The notes: generated by a model from the sequence alone, not told the origin. Numbered from the stretch's first letter, positions 42,110 to 51,640 are shown. The stretch: DNA of 64,000 bases from JBBROS01 sp965213855 (GCA_965213855.1 CBDCAA010000007.1:372001-436000); one strand, 5' to 3'. Numbers and translations are program-made.

Positions 42110-43144
42110 GACCGCCCAGCTCTCCGCGCCCTCGTTGGTGAAGTGGACGCCGCCGGCCGTGCCGCCCGCCTCGTTCAGCGCCCGGATCAGCGCCATGCGC
42201 CGCGGCGGCGGCACCAGGAACATCATGAACCCGCCGCCCCCGGCGCCCGAGACCTTGCCGCCCATCGCCCCGGCCGCGCGCCCCCGGTCCCACAACGCCT
42301 CGATCAGCGCCGTGCTGATCCCGGACGCCGTCCGCTTCTTCGCCTCCCACGACCGGTTCAGCACGACGGCCATGTGCTCGATCTCGCCCCGCAGCAGCGC
42401 GAGCTTCATCTCGATCGCGTCCGCCTTCAGTTGGTGCAGGTCGGCCAGGTCCTTCCCCGGTCCCGTCATGCGCCGGGTCTGGTCCTCGATGATACTCTCG
42501 GAGCGCCGCGACACGCCGGTGAAGCAGATCACCGTCGACGTCTCCAGCTCGTTCAGCAGCGCTGCCGGCACCCGCAACGGGTTCACGATCACGCGGTGCT
42601 CCGCCAGGAATTCGATGAAGTTCGCGCCGCCGAACGTCGCCGCATACTGGTCCTGCTTGCCGCCTGCCAGCGCCAGTTCCAGCCGCTCCACCTCGAACGC
42701 GGTATGCGCCACGTCGTACCGCCCCAGCGGCAGCCCCAGGTAGGTCCGGAACGCCTCGACCAGCGCCACCACCAGCGCCGAGCTGGACCCGAGACCCGAC
42801 CCGGCCGGTGCGTCGACGAAGGACGTGATCCGCATCGGCGACACCCGGCCGCCGCAGAACTCCCGCGCCATCCGCCCCAGCACGCCCGCGTGGAGTTGCA
42901 GCCGGGCCGCCCCGATCGCGTCCAGGTCGGGCGCAAAGCACTCCTCCAGCTCCATGTCGGGGGCGATGAAGTGGACTTGCCCGTCCTCCGACGGTTCGAT
43001 GAACGCATAGGCATACCGGTCGATCGTGACGTTCAGCACCGCCCCGCCATGCTCGTCGCAGTACGGGCTCAGATCCGTCCCGCCACCCGCGAGGCCGAGC
43101 CGCAGCGGCACCCGCGCTCGCACCGTCGGCGCCCGCGGCGTCAT
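42107..43144 (-). CDS. hddA: D-glycero-D-manno-heptose 7-phosphate kinase (GHMP kinase)
   Basis: A 345-residue GHMP kinase: RARVPLRLGLAGGGTDLSPY (substrate end), PAGSGLGSSSALVVALVEAF (ATP loop), and SGAGGGGFMMFLV (third motif). The sequence type matches HddA, which adds phosphate at C1 of D-glycero-D-manno-heptose 7-phosphate on the way to GDP-heptose. Genes for the earlier and later steps lie directly upstream in the same operon. The start ATG is supported by position; the TAG stop includes the TA target of the IS element. Confidence 0.85.
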   Translation of the reverse strand: MTPRAPTVRARVPLRLGLAGGGTDLSPYCDEHGGAVLNVTIDRYAYAFIEPSEDGQVHFIAPDMELEECFAPDLDAIGAARLQLHAGVLGRMAREFCGGRVSPMRITSFVDAPAGSGLGSSSALVVALVEAFRTYLGLPLGRYDVAHTAFEVERLELALAGGKQDQYAATFGGANFIEFLAEHRVIVNPLRVPAALLNELETSTVICFTGVSRRSESIIEDQTRRMTGPGKDLADLHQLKADAIEMKLALLRGEIEHMAVVLNRSWEAKKRTASGISTALIEALWDRGRAAGAMGGKVSGAGGGGFMMFLVPPPRRMALIRALNEAGGTAGGVHFTNEGAESWAV

Positions 43145-43175
43145 CCTTGGCCTCCTTGCATCGCCACGATCCCCA

Positions 43176-44387
43176 TCACACCGTCTCCAACAAAGGCCTG
43201 ACGAACTCGGCGACGTCGCCGCCCGCGAAGCGGTGCCCCGCCACACCCGCCGCCGCCGCGGCGGCCATGTCGCTGTCCTGGTCGCCCACCAGCAGGCAGC
43301 GCGACGGCGACAGCCCCCATGCGCGCATCAGGTCCAACAGCATGCCCGGGGCCGGTTTGCGGAAGCCGCTCACCTGGCGGTATGCCTCCAGCGGCGCTTC
43401 GGGGTGGAACGGGCAATACCGCCAATCGTCGATCGTGCCGCCCGCGGCCAGCACCTTGTCCAGCACCCAGCGATGCAGCGCCTGCACGTCCGACTCGGTA
43501 TAGTGCCCGCGCGCCACGCCGGACTGGTTCGTCACCACGAATACGTGCCACCCGCGCCCGGCCGCCTCGGCCATCGCCGTCTGCGCGCCGGGCATCCACT
43601 CGAATCGCTGCTGCGTGCCCACCCAGCCATGGTCGACGTTGATCACTCCGTCCCGGTCTAGGAACAGCGCCGGGCGGGAGAGCCGCCGCGGCAGCTCCTC
43701 CTGCGCCCGGGCCAGGTCCTCGGGGATGCCGATGTCGATGAACCACCCCTGTCCCAGCCGGCCCCGCAACGCCCCAGCCGCCGCCAATCGCGGCAGCACG
43801 TCTTGCTCCAGCGAGCATTGCGGCGAGACATGCCCGAGGATTGACCGCTCGAACGCGTAAAGCCCGCCGTTGATCGTTCCCGGCTGCCCCGGCGCCGCCC
43901 GGGCCGCGAACGCCGTCACGTGATCGCCCTCGAGCGTCACCACCCCGTAGCGCGACGCATTTGGCACCTCCCGCAGCATCAGCCGCCCCACGACCCCGGG
44001 CTCTGGCTCCGCGGCCAGGATGGGCCCCAGCGCGCAATCGAAGAACGAATCCCCGTTCACCAGCAGGAACCGGTCGTCCAGCAGCGCTGCCGCATGGTGC
44101 AGCGCGCCGCCTGTTCCGGCCCGCACCGGTTCCCGGCTGATGCGGGCCCGAACCGCCCGCGGCAATTGCTGCAGCAAGCTCGGCAGCGCCGCCTCGACCA
44201 CCTCAGACAGGTGCCCCGTCAGCAGCACCACATCCTCGATCCCGAACCGCGACAGCTCCTGGATCAGCCACGACAGGAACGGCCGCCCCGCCACCGGCAG
44301 CATCGGCTTGGGCACGTCCGCGACCAGCGCGCCCAGCCGGGTCCCGAGCCCCCCGACCAGGATTGCCGCCTGCCGGATGACGCTCAT
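43176..44387 (-). CDS. Fused heptose-1-P guanylyltransferase and heptose-bisphosphate phosphatase
   Basis: A 403-residue fusion. Residues 1-235 are a nucleotidyltransferase like HddC (AAILVGGLGTRLGALVADVP, VPKPMLPVAGRPFL, LLVNGDSFFD). Residues 238-400 are a HAD phosphatase like GmhB (ALFLDRDGVINVDHGWVG, FVVTNQSGVARG, CPFHPEAP, RKPAPGMLLDLM, LVGDQDSDMAAA). Together they would remove the C7 phosphate and attach GMP to give GDP-D-glycero-D-manno-heptose. These are usually separate proteins. The ATG overlaps the gmhA stop (ATGA). Substrate is inferred from gmhA and hddA next door. Confidence 0.85.
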   Translation of the reverse strand: MSVIRQAAILVGGLGTRLGALVADVPKPMLPVAGRPFLSWLIQELSRFGIEDVVLLTGHLSEVVEAALPSLLQQLPRAVRARISREPVRAGTGGALHHAAALLDDRFLLVNGDSFFDCALGPILAAEPEPGVVGRLMLREVPNASRYGVVTLEGDHVTAFAARAAPGQPGTINGGLYAFERSILGHVSPQCSLEQDVLPRLAAAGALRGRLGQGWFIDIGIPEDLARAQEELPRRLSRPALFLDRDGVINVDHGWVGTQQRFEWMPGAQTAMAEAAGRGWHVFVVTNQSGVARGHYTESDVQALHRWVLDKVLAAGGTIDDWRYCPFHPEAPLEAYRQVSGFRKPAPGMLLDLMRAWGLSPSRCLLVGDQDSDMAAAAAAGVAGHRFAGGDVAEFVRPLLETV

Positions 44388-45001
44388 CGCGTCTGCGGGT
44401 ACATGGCCCTCTCGACCAGCGCGCACACGATGTGCCCTGCGACCATGTACACCTGCTGGATCACCGGCGTATGCCTGGACGGCACGCGCAGCAGCACGTC
44501 TGTCGCCGCGACCATCTCGCCACCGCCCGCGCCGGTGAACCCCATCGTGACCATCCCGAGGCTTCGGGCCGCCTTGAGTGCCCTCAGGACGTTCGGCGAA
44601 TTGCCCGACGTCGACAGCCCCAGCAGCACGTCCCCCGCCCGCCCCAGCCCGATCACCTGCCGCTCGAACACCAGGTCGAACCCGTAATCATTGCCGATCG
44701 CCGTCAACGCCGACGTATCCACGTTCAGCGCCATGGCTGCCAAGGGCGCACGATCGTACATCAGCCGCCCGGTGAACTCACCGGCCAGATGCTGGGCATC
44801 CCCGGCACTGCCGCCATTGCCGGCGATCATCAGCTTGCCGCCCGCCCGCAGGCTGCGGACCACCGCATCTCCCATCGCGAACAGCAGGTCCATCTGGGCC
44901 GGGTCGGCCCGGAACGCCGCGAGCGCCGCCGCCGACTGGTCGATATACTCCTGGACGTAATCCCGGTCCGTCGTCCCCAGCATCGCTTCACCCACCTGCA
45001 A
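44384..45001 (-). CDS. gmhA: Sedoheptulose 7-phosphate isomerase
   Basis: A 205-residue SIS-domain enzyme: LMIAGNGGSAGDAQHLAGEF, GLSTSGNSPNVLRAL, and VYMVAGHIVCALVE. It converts sedoheptulose 7-phosphate to D-glycero-D-manno-heptose 7-phosphate, the first step to activated heptose for LPS core, S-layer or capsule. The start could be this ATG or the one six codons later. It precedes and overlaps the fused transferase/phosphatase gene. Confidence 0.92.
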   Translation of the reverse strand: MQVGEAMLGTTDRDYVQEYIDQSAAALAAFRADPAQMDLLFAMGDAVVRSLRAGGKLMIAGNGGSAGDAQHLAGEFTGRLMYDRAPLAAMALNVDTSALTAIGNDYGFDLVFERQVIGLGRAGDVLLGLSTSGNSPNVLRALKAARSLGMVTMGFTGAGGGEMVAATDVLLRVPSRHTPVIQQVYMVAGHIVCALVERAMYPQTR

Positions 45002-45062
45002 CCCCAGTTCCTCGTAGGTGGGCGTCAGCCCACCAACTCAAGGCCAACCCTCACCCGAGCCG

Positions 45063-46601
45063 TCAGACCGTCCCACCCGGCTTCAGCAACCGGATCATCA
45101 GCCCGCCCCAAACAACCGCCGGGACTGCCAGCGCCATCCCGAAACTCGCCACGGCGAACAGCCGCCGCGTGAACGGCGTCGACGCTGCCAGCATCGACAC
45201 GCCCCCCACCACCGGAAAGCCGAGATCCCGCAGATCCTCGAGCGAGTGGAACGACTGATCCAACTGCACCAGCAGCAGCGCGAGCCCGACCCCTGCCGCC
45301 AGTCCCGCCAACAACACGCCCGTCACCAGGAGGATCCGCTTCGGCGCGACCGGGATCTGCGGCACCTGCGGCGGGTCGATCACCTGGATCTTGACCTTGT
45401 CGCCTTCGGCATCCGCCGCCGTCGAGATCCGCATCGATTCCCGCCGCGCAACCAGGTCGTCGTAGTTCTTCCGCACCACCTCATAGTCGCGGTTCATGTT
45501 GAGGAACTCCGCCTGCAGCCCTGGGGCGCCGCGCGCGATGTCCTGCAGGCGGTCGCGCTCCTTCAGCGCGTCGGCGATCTGCCGCTGCAACGAGGCGACG
45601 ACGCCGTCGTTCTCGACCATCCGGACCTTGAGCTGCTCATAGACCGGGTTCGACGCGGTCCGGCTCCGGGCCGGCGTCGGGGCGGGCGCGGGTGGCGCGT
45701 TCGGGTCCGGCCCGGCCGCGCCCGACCGGATGCTCGCCACCAGCTGCTTCTGCGCGATCACGTCAGGATGGTTCTCGGTGTAGCGCAGGCGAAGCTCGGA
45801 GAGCGTCTGCTCGGCCGCCCGGAGCCGCTGGTTTACATAGACGTTCGCGCTTGCCGCATCCGTCTCCGTCACTACCATCGCCGGGGTCTGCGACAAGTTT
45901 TGCGACAGCGTCTCCCGCCGCGCCAGCGCATCCTGCAATTGGCCTTGGAGCTGCCGGACGGATTGGTTCTGCTGGTCCAGCCGCGACACCCCGCCATCGC
46001 CCGGCAGCACGTCCACATACCGCGCCCGAAAGTCCGCCCGCCGCCGCTCCGCGTCCCGCAACTGCCGCTCATAGGAGGAGATCTGGTCATTGAGGAACTT
46101 CAACGCGGTCTCAACCTCGGAGCGGTTCGTCCCCGTCTTGCTCTCCACGAACGTCGCCAGCATCGTCCGCACCACGTCGTAGGCCAGCCGCGGCGACTTG
46201 TTCCGGTAGGTGATCGTGAACAGATTCCGCGTCTGTGGCGTGATCCGGATCTCGGTGGACAGCCGGTCGATCATCTGTTCCCGATCGGCCAAGTTCGTGA
46301 GGTCGAGCTCGAGGTCCGTCTTCGAGATCAGCTTGTCGAGGTTCGGGCGGCTCAGCAGCGTCCGCTGCAGCATCTCCACCTGGCCCGCGTTCGTCGTGTC
46401 GATCGCGATCCCACGCAGCAGCGGCGTCAGCACCGCGTCCGCGTCCACATACATCCGCGCGCTGCTCTCATACGAGTTCGGGATCGAGAACACCCCCGCC
46501 CACCCGGCCGCGCACACCATCCACGTGAACAGCACGGCCTGCCAGCGATAGTGCCACGCCGACATCAACTGCCGGCGGATCATGATCTGGATCGAGTGCA
46601 T
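45063..46601 (-). CDS. Polysaccharide chain-length/co-polymerase protein (Wzz/GumC type)
   Basis: A 512-residue inner-membrane protein with a transmembrane helix near residue 30 (VLFTWMVCAAGWAGVFSI), a large periplasmic part rich in coiled coil (about 150-400: RRADFRARYVDVLPG, QSVRQLQGQLQDALARRE, ASLQRQIADALKERDRLQD), and two closing helices with the Pro-rich motif IDPPQVPQIPVAPKR. This is the GumC-like polysaccharide co-polymerase, without a fused tyrosine kinase. It sets chain length and links to the outer-membrane exporter encoded just upstream in the operon. Confidence 0.88.
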   Translation of the reverse strand: MHSIQIMIRRQLMSAWHYRWQAVLFTWMVCAAGWAGVFSIPNSYESSARMYVDADAVLTPLLRGIAIDTTNAGQVEMLQRTLLSRPNLDKLISKTDLELDLTNLADREQMIDRLSTEIRITPQTRNLFTITYRNKSPRLAYDVVRTMLATFVESKTGTNRSEVETALKFLNDQISSYERQLRDAERRRADFRARYVDVLPGDGGVSRLDQQNQSVRQLQGQLQDALARRETLSQNLSQTPAMVVTETDAASANVYVNQRLRAAEQTLSELRLRYTENHPDVIAQKQLVASIRSGAAGPDPNAPPAPAPTPARSRTASNPVYEQLKVRMVENDGVVASLQRQIADALKERDRLQDIARGAPGLQAEFLNMNRDYEVVRKNYDDLVARRESMRISTAADAEGDKVKIQVIDPPQVPQIPVAPKRILLVTGVLLAGLAAGVGLALLLVQLDQSFHSLEDLRDLGFPVVGGVSMLAASTPFTRRLFAVASFGMALAVPAVVWGGLMIRLLKPGGTV

Positions 46602-46627
46602 GCGCGAAGACCCTCAGGCCGAAGACG

Positions 46628-47281
46628 TCAGAAGTAGCTCTGCGGAATGATCAGCGTGTCGCCGGGCAGCATCGCCACGTTCTGGTCGATGTCGCCGTCC
46701 TTGATCAGGTCCGACAGCCGCACCGTGATCTCCTGCCGCTTGCCCGCGACCTCTCGCACGATCAAGGCGCGGTTGCCGGCAGCGTAGCGCGTCAAACCCT
46801 TCGTCTGGATCATCACATCGAGGATCGTCATCCCGTCCCGGTAAGGGATCGCCAGCGGCTCGGTCGCTTCGCCGATCACCCGGATTTGCCGGTTCAGCGG
46901 ACCTTGGAAGCCGTTGACGATGACCGAGACGTTCGGCTCCTTGATATACTCCCGCAGACGTCCCTCGACATCCTTGCTCAACTGCGTCGGCGTCTTGCCC
47001 GCCGCGATGATGTCCGGGATCAACGGCATCGAAATCCGGCCGTCCGGCCGCACGATCAACGAGCCGACGCTCAGCTGCGGCGACTGGTATACGAACACGC
47101 TGAGCGCATCCCCAGGGCCGATCAGGTAGGGCGTGTTCGTCACGAGCCCGACCGGCGTCGCCTCTGCCGGCGGCGCCTTGCCCCCGAACAGGCTGCCGAT
47201 GGAGCTGCACCCGCCGAGCATAACCAATAGCATCGATGCCTGCAGCACCGCCGAAAACCGCCTCGAACTCACCCGACGCAT
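46628..47281 (-). CDS. Outer-membrane polysaccharide export lipoprotein (Wza/GumB type)
   Basis: A 217-residue lipoprotein: signal with lipobox LVMLGGC (Cys acylated), then a Poly_export domain (YLIGPGDALSVFVYQSPQLS, VRPDGRISMPLIPDI) and one SLBB domain (QIRVIGEATEPLAIPYRDGM), ending MLPGDTLIIPQSYF. Multimers form the export channel together with the co-polymerase. The start was chosen at the ATG after GGGGA; an ATG four codons upstream is also possible. Confidence 0.9.
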   Translation of the reverse strand: MRRVSSRRFSAVLQASMLLVMLGGCSSIGSLFGGKAPPAEATPVGLVTNTPYLIGPGDALSVFVYQSPQLSVGSLIVRPDGRISMPLIPDIIAAGKTPTQLSKDVEGRLREYIKEPNVSVIVNGFQGPLNRQIRVIGEATEPLAIPYRDGMTILDVMIQTKGLTRYAAGNRALIVREVAGKRQEITVRLSDLIKDGDIDQNVAMLPGDTLIIPQSYF

Positions 47282-47295
47282 GTTGGTCCCCATTC

Positions 47296-48246
47296 TCAAG
47301 CCCGCTCCAGTGCCGCCCGACCCTGCATCCCCACCGCATGCAGCGTCGTCTCCAACCCCGCCGTCAACGCCGTCCGCGCCGACAGTCCAAGCAGCGCCGC
47401 CGCCCGCTTCGGGCATCCGACCGACCGCCGAACGTCCCCGGCCCGGCCCGGCCCCCCCACGATCACTGGCCGGGTCTGCAGCAAACCCCCCAGCGTCTCC
47501 GCCAAACCCCGCACCGACGTCTCCCGCCCCGTGCACGCGTTCACCACGGCCGCTGCCGCCGCGCTCGACGCATAGCGCATTCCCGCAACCAAGAACGCGA
47601 CAATATCCAAAACATACACAAAATCGCGCGTTTGCAGACCATCCCCATGCACGGTCACCCCGCGCCCGGCTGCCAAGGCTGCCGCAAACAGTGAAATCAC
47701 GCCGCTGTAAGGCGAGTAAGGATCCTGGCGCGGTCCATAGACATTGAAGAAGCGGAACCCGACCGAGGGCACGTCGTGAACCTCGAACCCGGCTTGCGCA
47801 TGCAGCTCCGACCCGAGCTTGTCGGCCCCGTAGGCACTCAGCGGCGCAGGCGCGACGCTTTCGGCCGCCACGCCATCCAACCGTCCATAGACCGCTGCCG
47901 ATGACGCATAGACGACCGGCATCCCGCCAGCCGCCCGCGCCGCATCCAGCACCGCGATCGTTCCTCCCAGGTTGACCCGGTGCGTGCCCAACCAATCCTC
48001 GTTGGCCCGCGCCACCGACGCGACCGCCGCCAGGTGGAAACACCCGTCCATCCCCGTTGCCGCCGCCCGCACCGTGGCCGCGTCGGCCACATCGCCGACG
48101 ATCAGCTCGGCCCCAGGGTCGAGGTTCGTCCGCCGCCCAGTCGACAAATCGTCGAGCACCCGGACCCGGTGGCCGGCAGCCAGCAGAGCGTCGACCAGAT
48201 GGGACCCGATGAAGCCGGCGCCCCCTGTGACCAAGTACTGCCCCAT
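47296..48246 (-). CDS. NAD-dependent sugar epimerase/dehydratase
   Basis: A 316-residue extended SDR enzyme: YLVTGGAGFIGSHLVDALLA (NAD loop), VYASSAAVYG and PLSAYGADKLGSE (catalytic Ser, Tyr and Lys), FRFFNVYGPRQDPYSPYSGV, and GDGLQTRDFVYVLDI. The pattern is that of UDP-glucose/UDP-GlcNAc 4-epimerases of the WbpP/GalE group. As glmS and glmU precede it in the operon, UDP-GlcNAc is a likely substrate, giving UDP-GalNAc for the exported polysaccharide. It starts two bases after the glmS stop. Confidence 0.85.
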   Translation of the reverse strand: MGQYLVTGGAGFIGSHLVDALLAAGHRVRVLDDLSTGRRTNLDPGAELIVGDVADAATVRAAATGMDGCFHLAAVASVARANEDWLGTHRVNLGGTIAVLDAARAAGGMPVVYASSAAVYGRLDGVAAESVAPAPLSAYGADKLGSELHAQAGFEVHDVPSVGFRFFNVYGPRQDPYSPYSGVISLFAAALAAGRGVTVHGDGLQTRDFVYVLDIVAFLVAGMRYASSAAAAAVVNACTGRETSVRGLAETLGGLLQTRPVIVGGPGRAGDVRRSVGCPKRAAALLGLSARTALTAGLETTLHAVGMQGRAALERA

Positions 48247-48248
48247 CG

Positions 48249-50072
48249 CTATTCGACCGTGACCGACTTTGCCAGGTTCCGCGGCTGGTCCACGTCGGTC
48301 CCGCGCAGCACGGCCGTGTGATACGCCAGCATCTGTACTGCGACCGCATAGAGGATCGGCGCCACGAACGGGTCGACCGACGGCAGCTCCAGGCATTCCG
48401 CTGCGATCCCGCGCAGTTTCGCGCAGCCGGCCGCATCGCTCAGCACGACCACCTGGCCGCCGCGCGCGCCAGCCTCCTGGATGTTGCTCGCGGTCTTCTC
48501 GAACAGCGGGCCCGACGGCACGATCGACAGGATCGGCACCTGCCGGTCGATCAGCGCGATTGGCCCGTGCTTCATCTCGCCGGCCGCATACCCCTCCGCG
48601 TGGATGTAGCAGATCTCCTTCAGCTTCAGCGCCGCCTCGAGCGCGATCGCGTGGTTCGCCCCGCGACCCAGGCAGAGCACGTCCTGCGCCTCCGTCATCC
48701 GCTCGGCCAGCCGCTTGATCGGCGCCTCCAGCCCCAGCACGTCGCTCGCCCGGCTCGGCAGCTCCAGCAGATGGTGCACCAGCCGCGCCTCCTCGGTCGC
48801 GCTCACCCGTCCCCGCGCCCGCCCGGCCGCCAGCGCCAGGCACGCCATCACCGTCAGCTGCGCCGTGAACGCCTTCGTGCTGGCCACCCCGATCTCGGGG
48901 CCGGCCACCGTCTCCAGCACCACGTCGCTCTCGCGCGCCATCGTGCTCTCGGGCACGTTGAGCACGCTCAGCACGTGCTGGCCCTCGTGTTTCATGTAGC
49001 GCAGCGCCGCCAGCGTGTCCGCAGTCTCGCCGCTTTGGCTGACCAGCAGCCCGACGCCGCCCTCCGGCAGCGGCGGCATGCGGTAGCGAAGCTCGCTCGC
49101 GACATCGATGTCGGCCGGCAACCGGGCCAGCTCCTCCATCCAGTGCCGCCCAGCCAGTCCCGCATAATACGTGCTGCCGCACCCGCTGATGCTCACCCGC
49201 GGAACCGCCGACCAGTCGAACGGCAGCGTCGGCAGCGTCACCGCCCGCGTCGCCGGGTCGAGCATGCGCGCGAGCGTCTGCCCGATCGCCGCCGGATGCT
49301 CGTGCAGCTCCTTCTCCATGAAGTGGCGGTAGCCGTCCTTGCCCACCACGGCGCCAGTCTGCACCGTGATCCGGATCGGCCGGCTCACCTCGTTGCCGCC
49401 GGCCCCGAACACGGCCGCCCCGGTCGGCGAGACCACCGTCCAGTCCCCTTCCTGCATGTAGGCGATCCGCCGTGTCATCGGCGCCAGCGCCAGGCTGTCG
49501 CTGCCGAGATACATCGCCCGCTCGCCGAACCCGATCGCCAACGGCGCGCCGTGCTGCGCACCGATCATAAGGCCAGGCTGGTTCGCAAACACCAGCGCCA
49601 GCGCATACGCACCTTCCAAGCGGAGGAACGCCGCCCGTGCCGCATCCACCGGCGCCATCCCGCGCCGAAGGTTGAGATCGATAAGCTGAGCCACCGTTTC
49701 GGTGTCCGTCTCCGTCTCGAACACCTGGCCCTCGGCCTCCAGCTCGGCCCGCAGCTCGGCATGGTTCTCGATGATGCCGTTATGAACCACGCTCACCCGC
49801 GGCGTGCCGTGCGGATGCGCGTTGCGCTGCGTCGGCGCGCCATGCGTCGCCCACCGCGTGTGCCCGATCCCCGTCGTCCCCGGCAGCGGATCGAGTTGCA
49901 GCACCTCCGCCAGGTTCACAAGCTTGCCGGGCGCGCGCCGCCGCTCGATCCGGTCGTTCACCAAGGTCGCGATGCCCGCGCTGTCATACCCGCGGTATTC
50001 CAGCCGCCGTAGCGCCTCCAGCAGCAAAGGCGCCGCAGGGTCCGACCCGATCACGCCCACGATCCCACACAT
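48249..50072 (-). CDS. glmS: Glutamine-fructose-6-phosphate aminotransferase
   Basis: A 607-residue cytosolic enzyme that makes glucosamine 6-phosphate. The N-terminal glutaminase starts MCGIVGVIG with the catalytic Cys exposed after Met removal, followed by LEYRGYDSAGIATL and HTRWATHG. Two SIS domains follow (SISGCGSTYYAGLAGRHWME, SQSGETADTLAALRY, LCLGRGANHAIALEAALKLK) and the closing LAKSVTVE. Length is standard. The start ATG overlaps the glmU stop by one base and follows AGGAG. Confidence 0.97.
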   Translation of the reverse strand: MCGIVGVIGSDPAAPLLLEALRRLEYRGYDSAGIATLVNDRIERRRAPGKLVNLAEVLQLDPLPGTTGIGHTRWATHGAPTQRNAHPHGTPRVSVVHNGIIENHAELRAELEAEGQVFETETDTETVAQLIDLNLRRGMAPVDAARAAFLRLEGAYALALVFANQPGLMIGAQHGAPLAIGFGERAMYLGSDSLALAPMTRRIAYMQEGDWTVVSPTGAAVFGAGGNEVSRPIRITVQTGAVVGKDGYRHFMEKELHEHPAAIGQTLARMLDPATRAVTLPTLPFDWSAVPRVSISGCGSTYYAGLAGRHWMEELARLPADIDVASELRYRMPPLPEGGVGLLVSQSGETADTLAALRYMKHEGQHVLSVLNVPESTMARESDVVLETVAGPEIGVASTKAFTAQLTVMACLALAAGRARGRVSATEEARLVHHLLELPSRASDVLGLEAPIKRLAERMTEAQDVLCLGRGANHAIALEAALKLKEICYIHAEGYAAGEMKHGPIALIDRQVPILSIVPSGPLFEKTASNIQEAGARGGQVVVLSDAAGCAKLRGIAAECLELPSVDPFVAPILYAVAVQMLAYHTAVLRGTDVDQPRNLAKSVTVE

Positions 50073-51376
50073 CAAGGCTTCTCCTTGTTCGCCCGATACC
50101 CGGCCGCTCGCCCCGGCTTGTCCACCTGCGCCGCCCGGCCGAACGCCATCGCGTCCGCCGCCACGTCCCGCGTGATCACGCTCCCGGCCGCGACGAACGA
50201 TCCGTCGCCCAGCCGCACCGGCGCCACCAGCGTCGAATGAGTACCGACGAACACCCCAGTCCCGATCGTCGTCCGATGCTTCGCATAGCCATCGTAGTTG
50301 CAGGTCACCGTCCCGGCGCCGACGTTCGACCCCGCCCCCACGGTGCTATCGCCCAAGTATGTCAAATGATTGGCCTTCGCACCCTCGCCCAGTACGGTCG
50401 ACTTTAACTCGACGAAGTTTCCAACGTGTGAACGCGCCCCCAACTCCGTCCCGGGCCGCAGCCGCGCGAACGGGCCCACCACGGCGCCCGCGCCCACAAC
50501 GCACCCCTCCAAATGGCAGAACGGCCTGATCTCCGCCCCGGATGCCACCCGCACGCCCGGCCCGAACACCACGTTCGCGCCGATCACCGTGTCCGGTTCC
50601 AGCACCGTGTCCACGCTGAGCATCACCGTGTCCGGCGCGACCAGCGTGGCGCCCCCCTCCATCGCCGCCCGGCGCAGCCACCCCTGCACCGTCGCCTCCG
50701 CCTCCGCCAGCTCGACCCGCGAGTTCACACCGCGCAGCTCCGCCTCGTCCGCCTCCACCGCCACCACACGCCGGGCGTCGGCCACCGCCAGCGCGACGCA
50801 GTCCGTCAGATAGTACTCCCCCTTGGCGCTTGGCCGCACCCCCCGCAGCCACCGCCGGAGATCTGCGCCAGAGGCGCAGAACACACCGGCATTGCAGAGC
50901 CCGATCGCCCGCTCCGCCTCCGTCGCCTCCGCCCATTCCACGATGCGCCGGACGGAGCCGTCCGCGGTCACGACCCGCCCATATTGCCCTGGCTGCACCG
51001 GGCGCATCGCCAGCATCGCGAGACCCGCCTCGCCTCGTGCCGCCAGCAACCGCTGCAACGTCGCCGGCCGGATCAGCGGGTTGTCCGCATAGAGGACGGC
51101 CACATCGCCATCCCCGAACAGGTCCGCCGCCTGCAGCGCCGCGTGCGCGGTGCCCAGCCGCTCCTGCTGCACCACCACCGCATGCGGCGCCGCCACCCGC
51201 TCCAGCATCTCCATCCCCGGCCCAGCCACGACGACGATCCGATCGAACACCTCCGCACAGCTCGCAACCAGGTGCGCCAGCATCGGCCGGCCCGCGATCG
51301 GGTGCATCGCCTTCGGCATCGCGGACCGCATCCGAGTGCCCAGCCCCGCGGCGAGCAGGACGGCCGTCGTCGTCAT
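50072..51376 (-). CDS. glmU: Bifunctional GlcNAc-1-P uridyltransferase / GlcN-1-P acetyltransferase
   Basis: A 434-residue enzyme. The N-terminal pyrophosphorylase has VLLAAGLGTRMRSAMPKAMH, QERLGTAHAALQA and YADNPLIRP. The C-terminal half is a left-handed beta-helix of hexapeptide repeats (RPFCHLEGCVVGAGAVVGPF, LRPGTELGARSHVGNFVEL, NYDGYAKHRTTIGTGVFVG) that acetylates glucosamine 1-phosphate. It makes UDP-GlcNAc and heads the long envelope operon with glmS. The start was taken at MTTTAVLL; about 280 bases upstream hold the promoter and a dispersed palindrome. Confidence 0.96.
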   Translation of the reverse strand: MTTTAVLLAAGLGTRMRSAMPKAMHPIAGRPMLAHLVASCAEVFDRIVVVAGPGMEMLERVAAPHAVVVQQERLGTAHAALQAADLFGDGDVAVLYADNPLIRPATLQRLLAARGEAGLAMLAMRPVQPGQYGRVVTADGSVRRIVEWAEATEAERAIGLCNAGVFCASGADLRRWLRGVRPSAKGEYYLTDCVALAVADARRVVAVEADEAELRGVNSRVELAEAEATVQGWLRRAAMEGGATLVAPDTVMLSVDTVLEPDTVIGANVVFGPGVRVASGAEIRPFCHLEGCVVGAGAVVGPFARLRPGTELGARSHVGNFVELKSTVLGEGAKANHLTYLGDSTVGAGSNVGAGTVTCNYDGYAKHRTTIGTGVFVGTHSTLVAPVRLGDGSFVAAGSVITRDVAADAMAFGRAAQVDKPGRAAGYRANKEKP

Positions 51377-51604
51377 GGACCCAAGACCCCCACCAGCATC
51401 AACGGCCGGGGGTAGCGTCCCGTGCGCCCCCGTGTCAAAGCGAGACATGTCAGGTTTGGTGACATCTACCGCCGTCCCGACCCCGATCATATCCTGCAAT
51501 GATGACCAGGACCTTACTGTATTAGACCGCGATAGCAGCTTGGTCGACGGCGTCCCGGACCGTCGTGCCAGCGCGAACCGGATCGTGGCAAAGGCCGGCC
51601 TGCT

Positions 51605-51640
51605 CCCTCTCCCGCTTGCGGGAGAGGGCCGGGGTGAGGG
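51605..51640. repeat. Dispersed palindromic element, copy 2
   Basis: The same perfect hairpin as at 36422 (arms CCCTCTCCCGC / GCGGGAGAGGG, TT loop) with a following GGGGTGAGGGT box. It lies about 20 bases beyond the stop of the DUF3108 gene and upstream of glmU. Nothing else is evident between the two genes. Confidence 0.75.
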
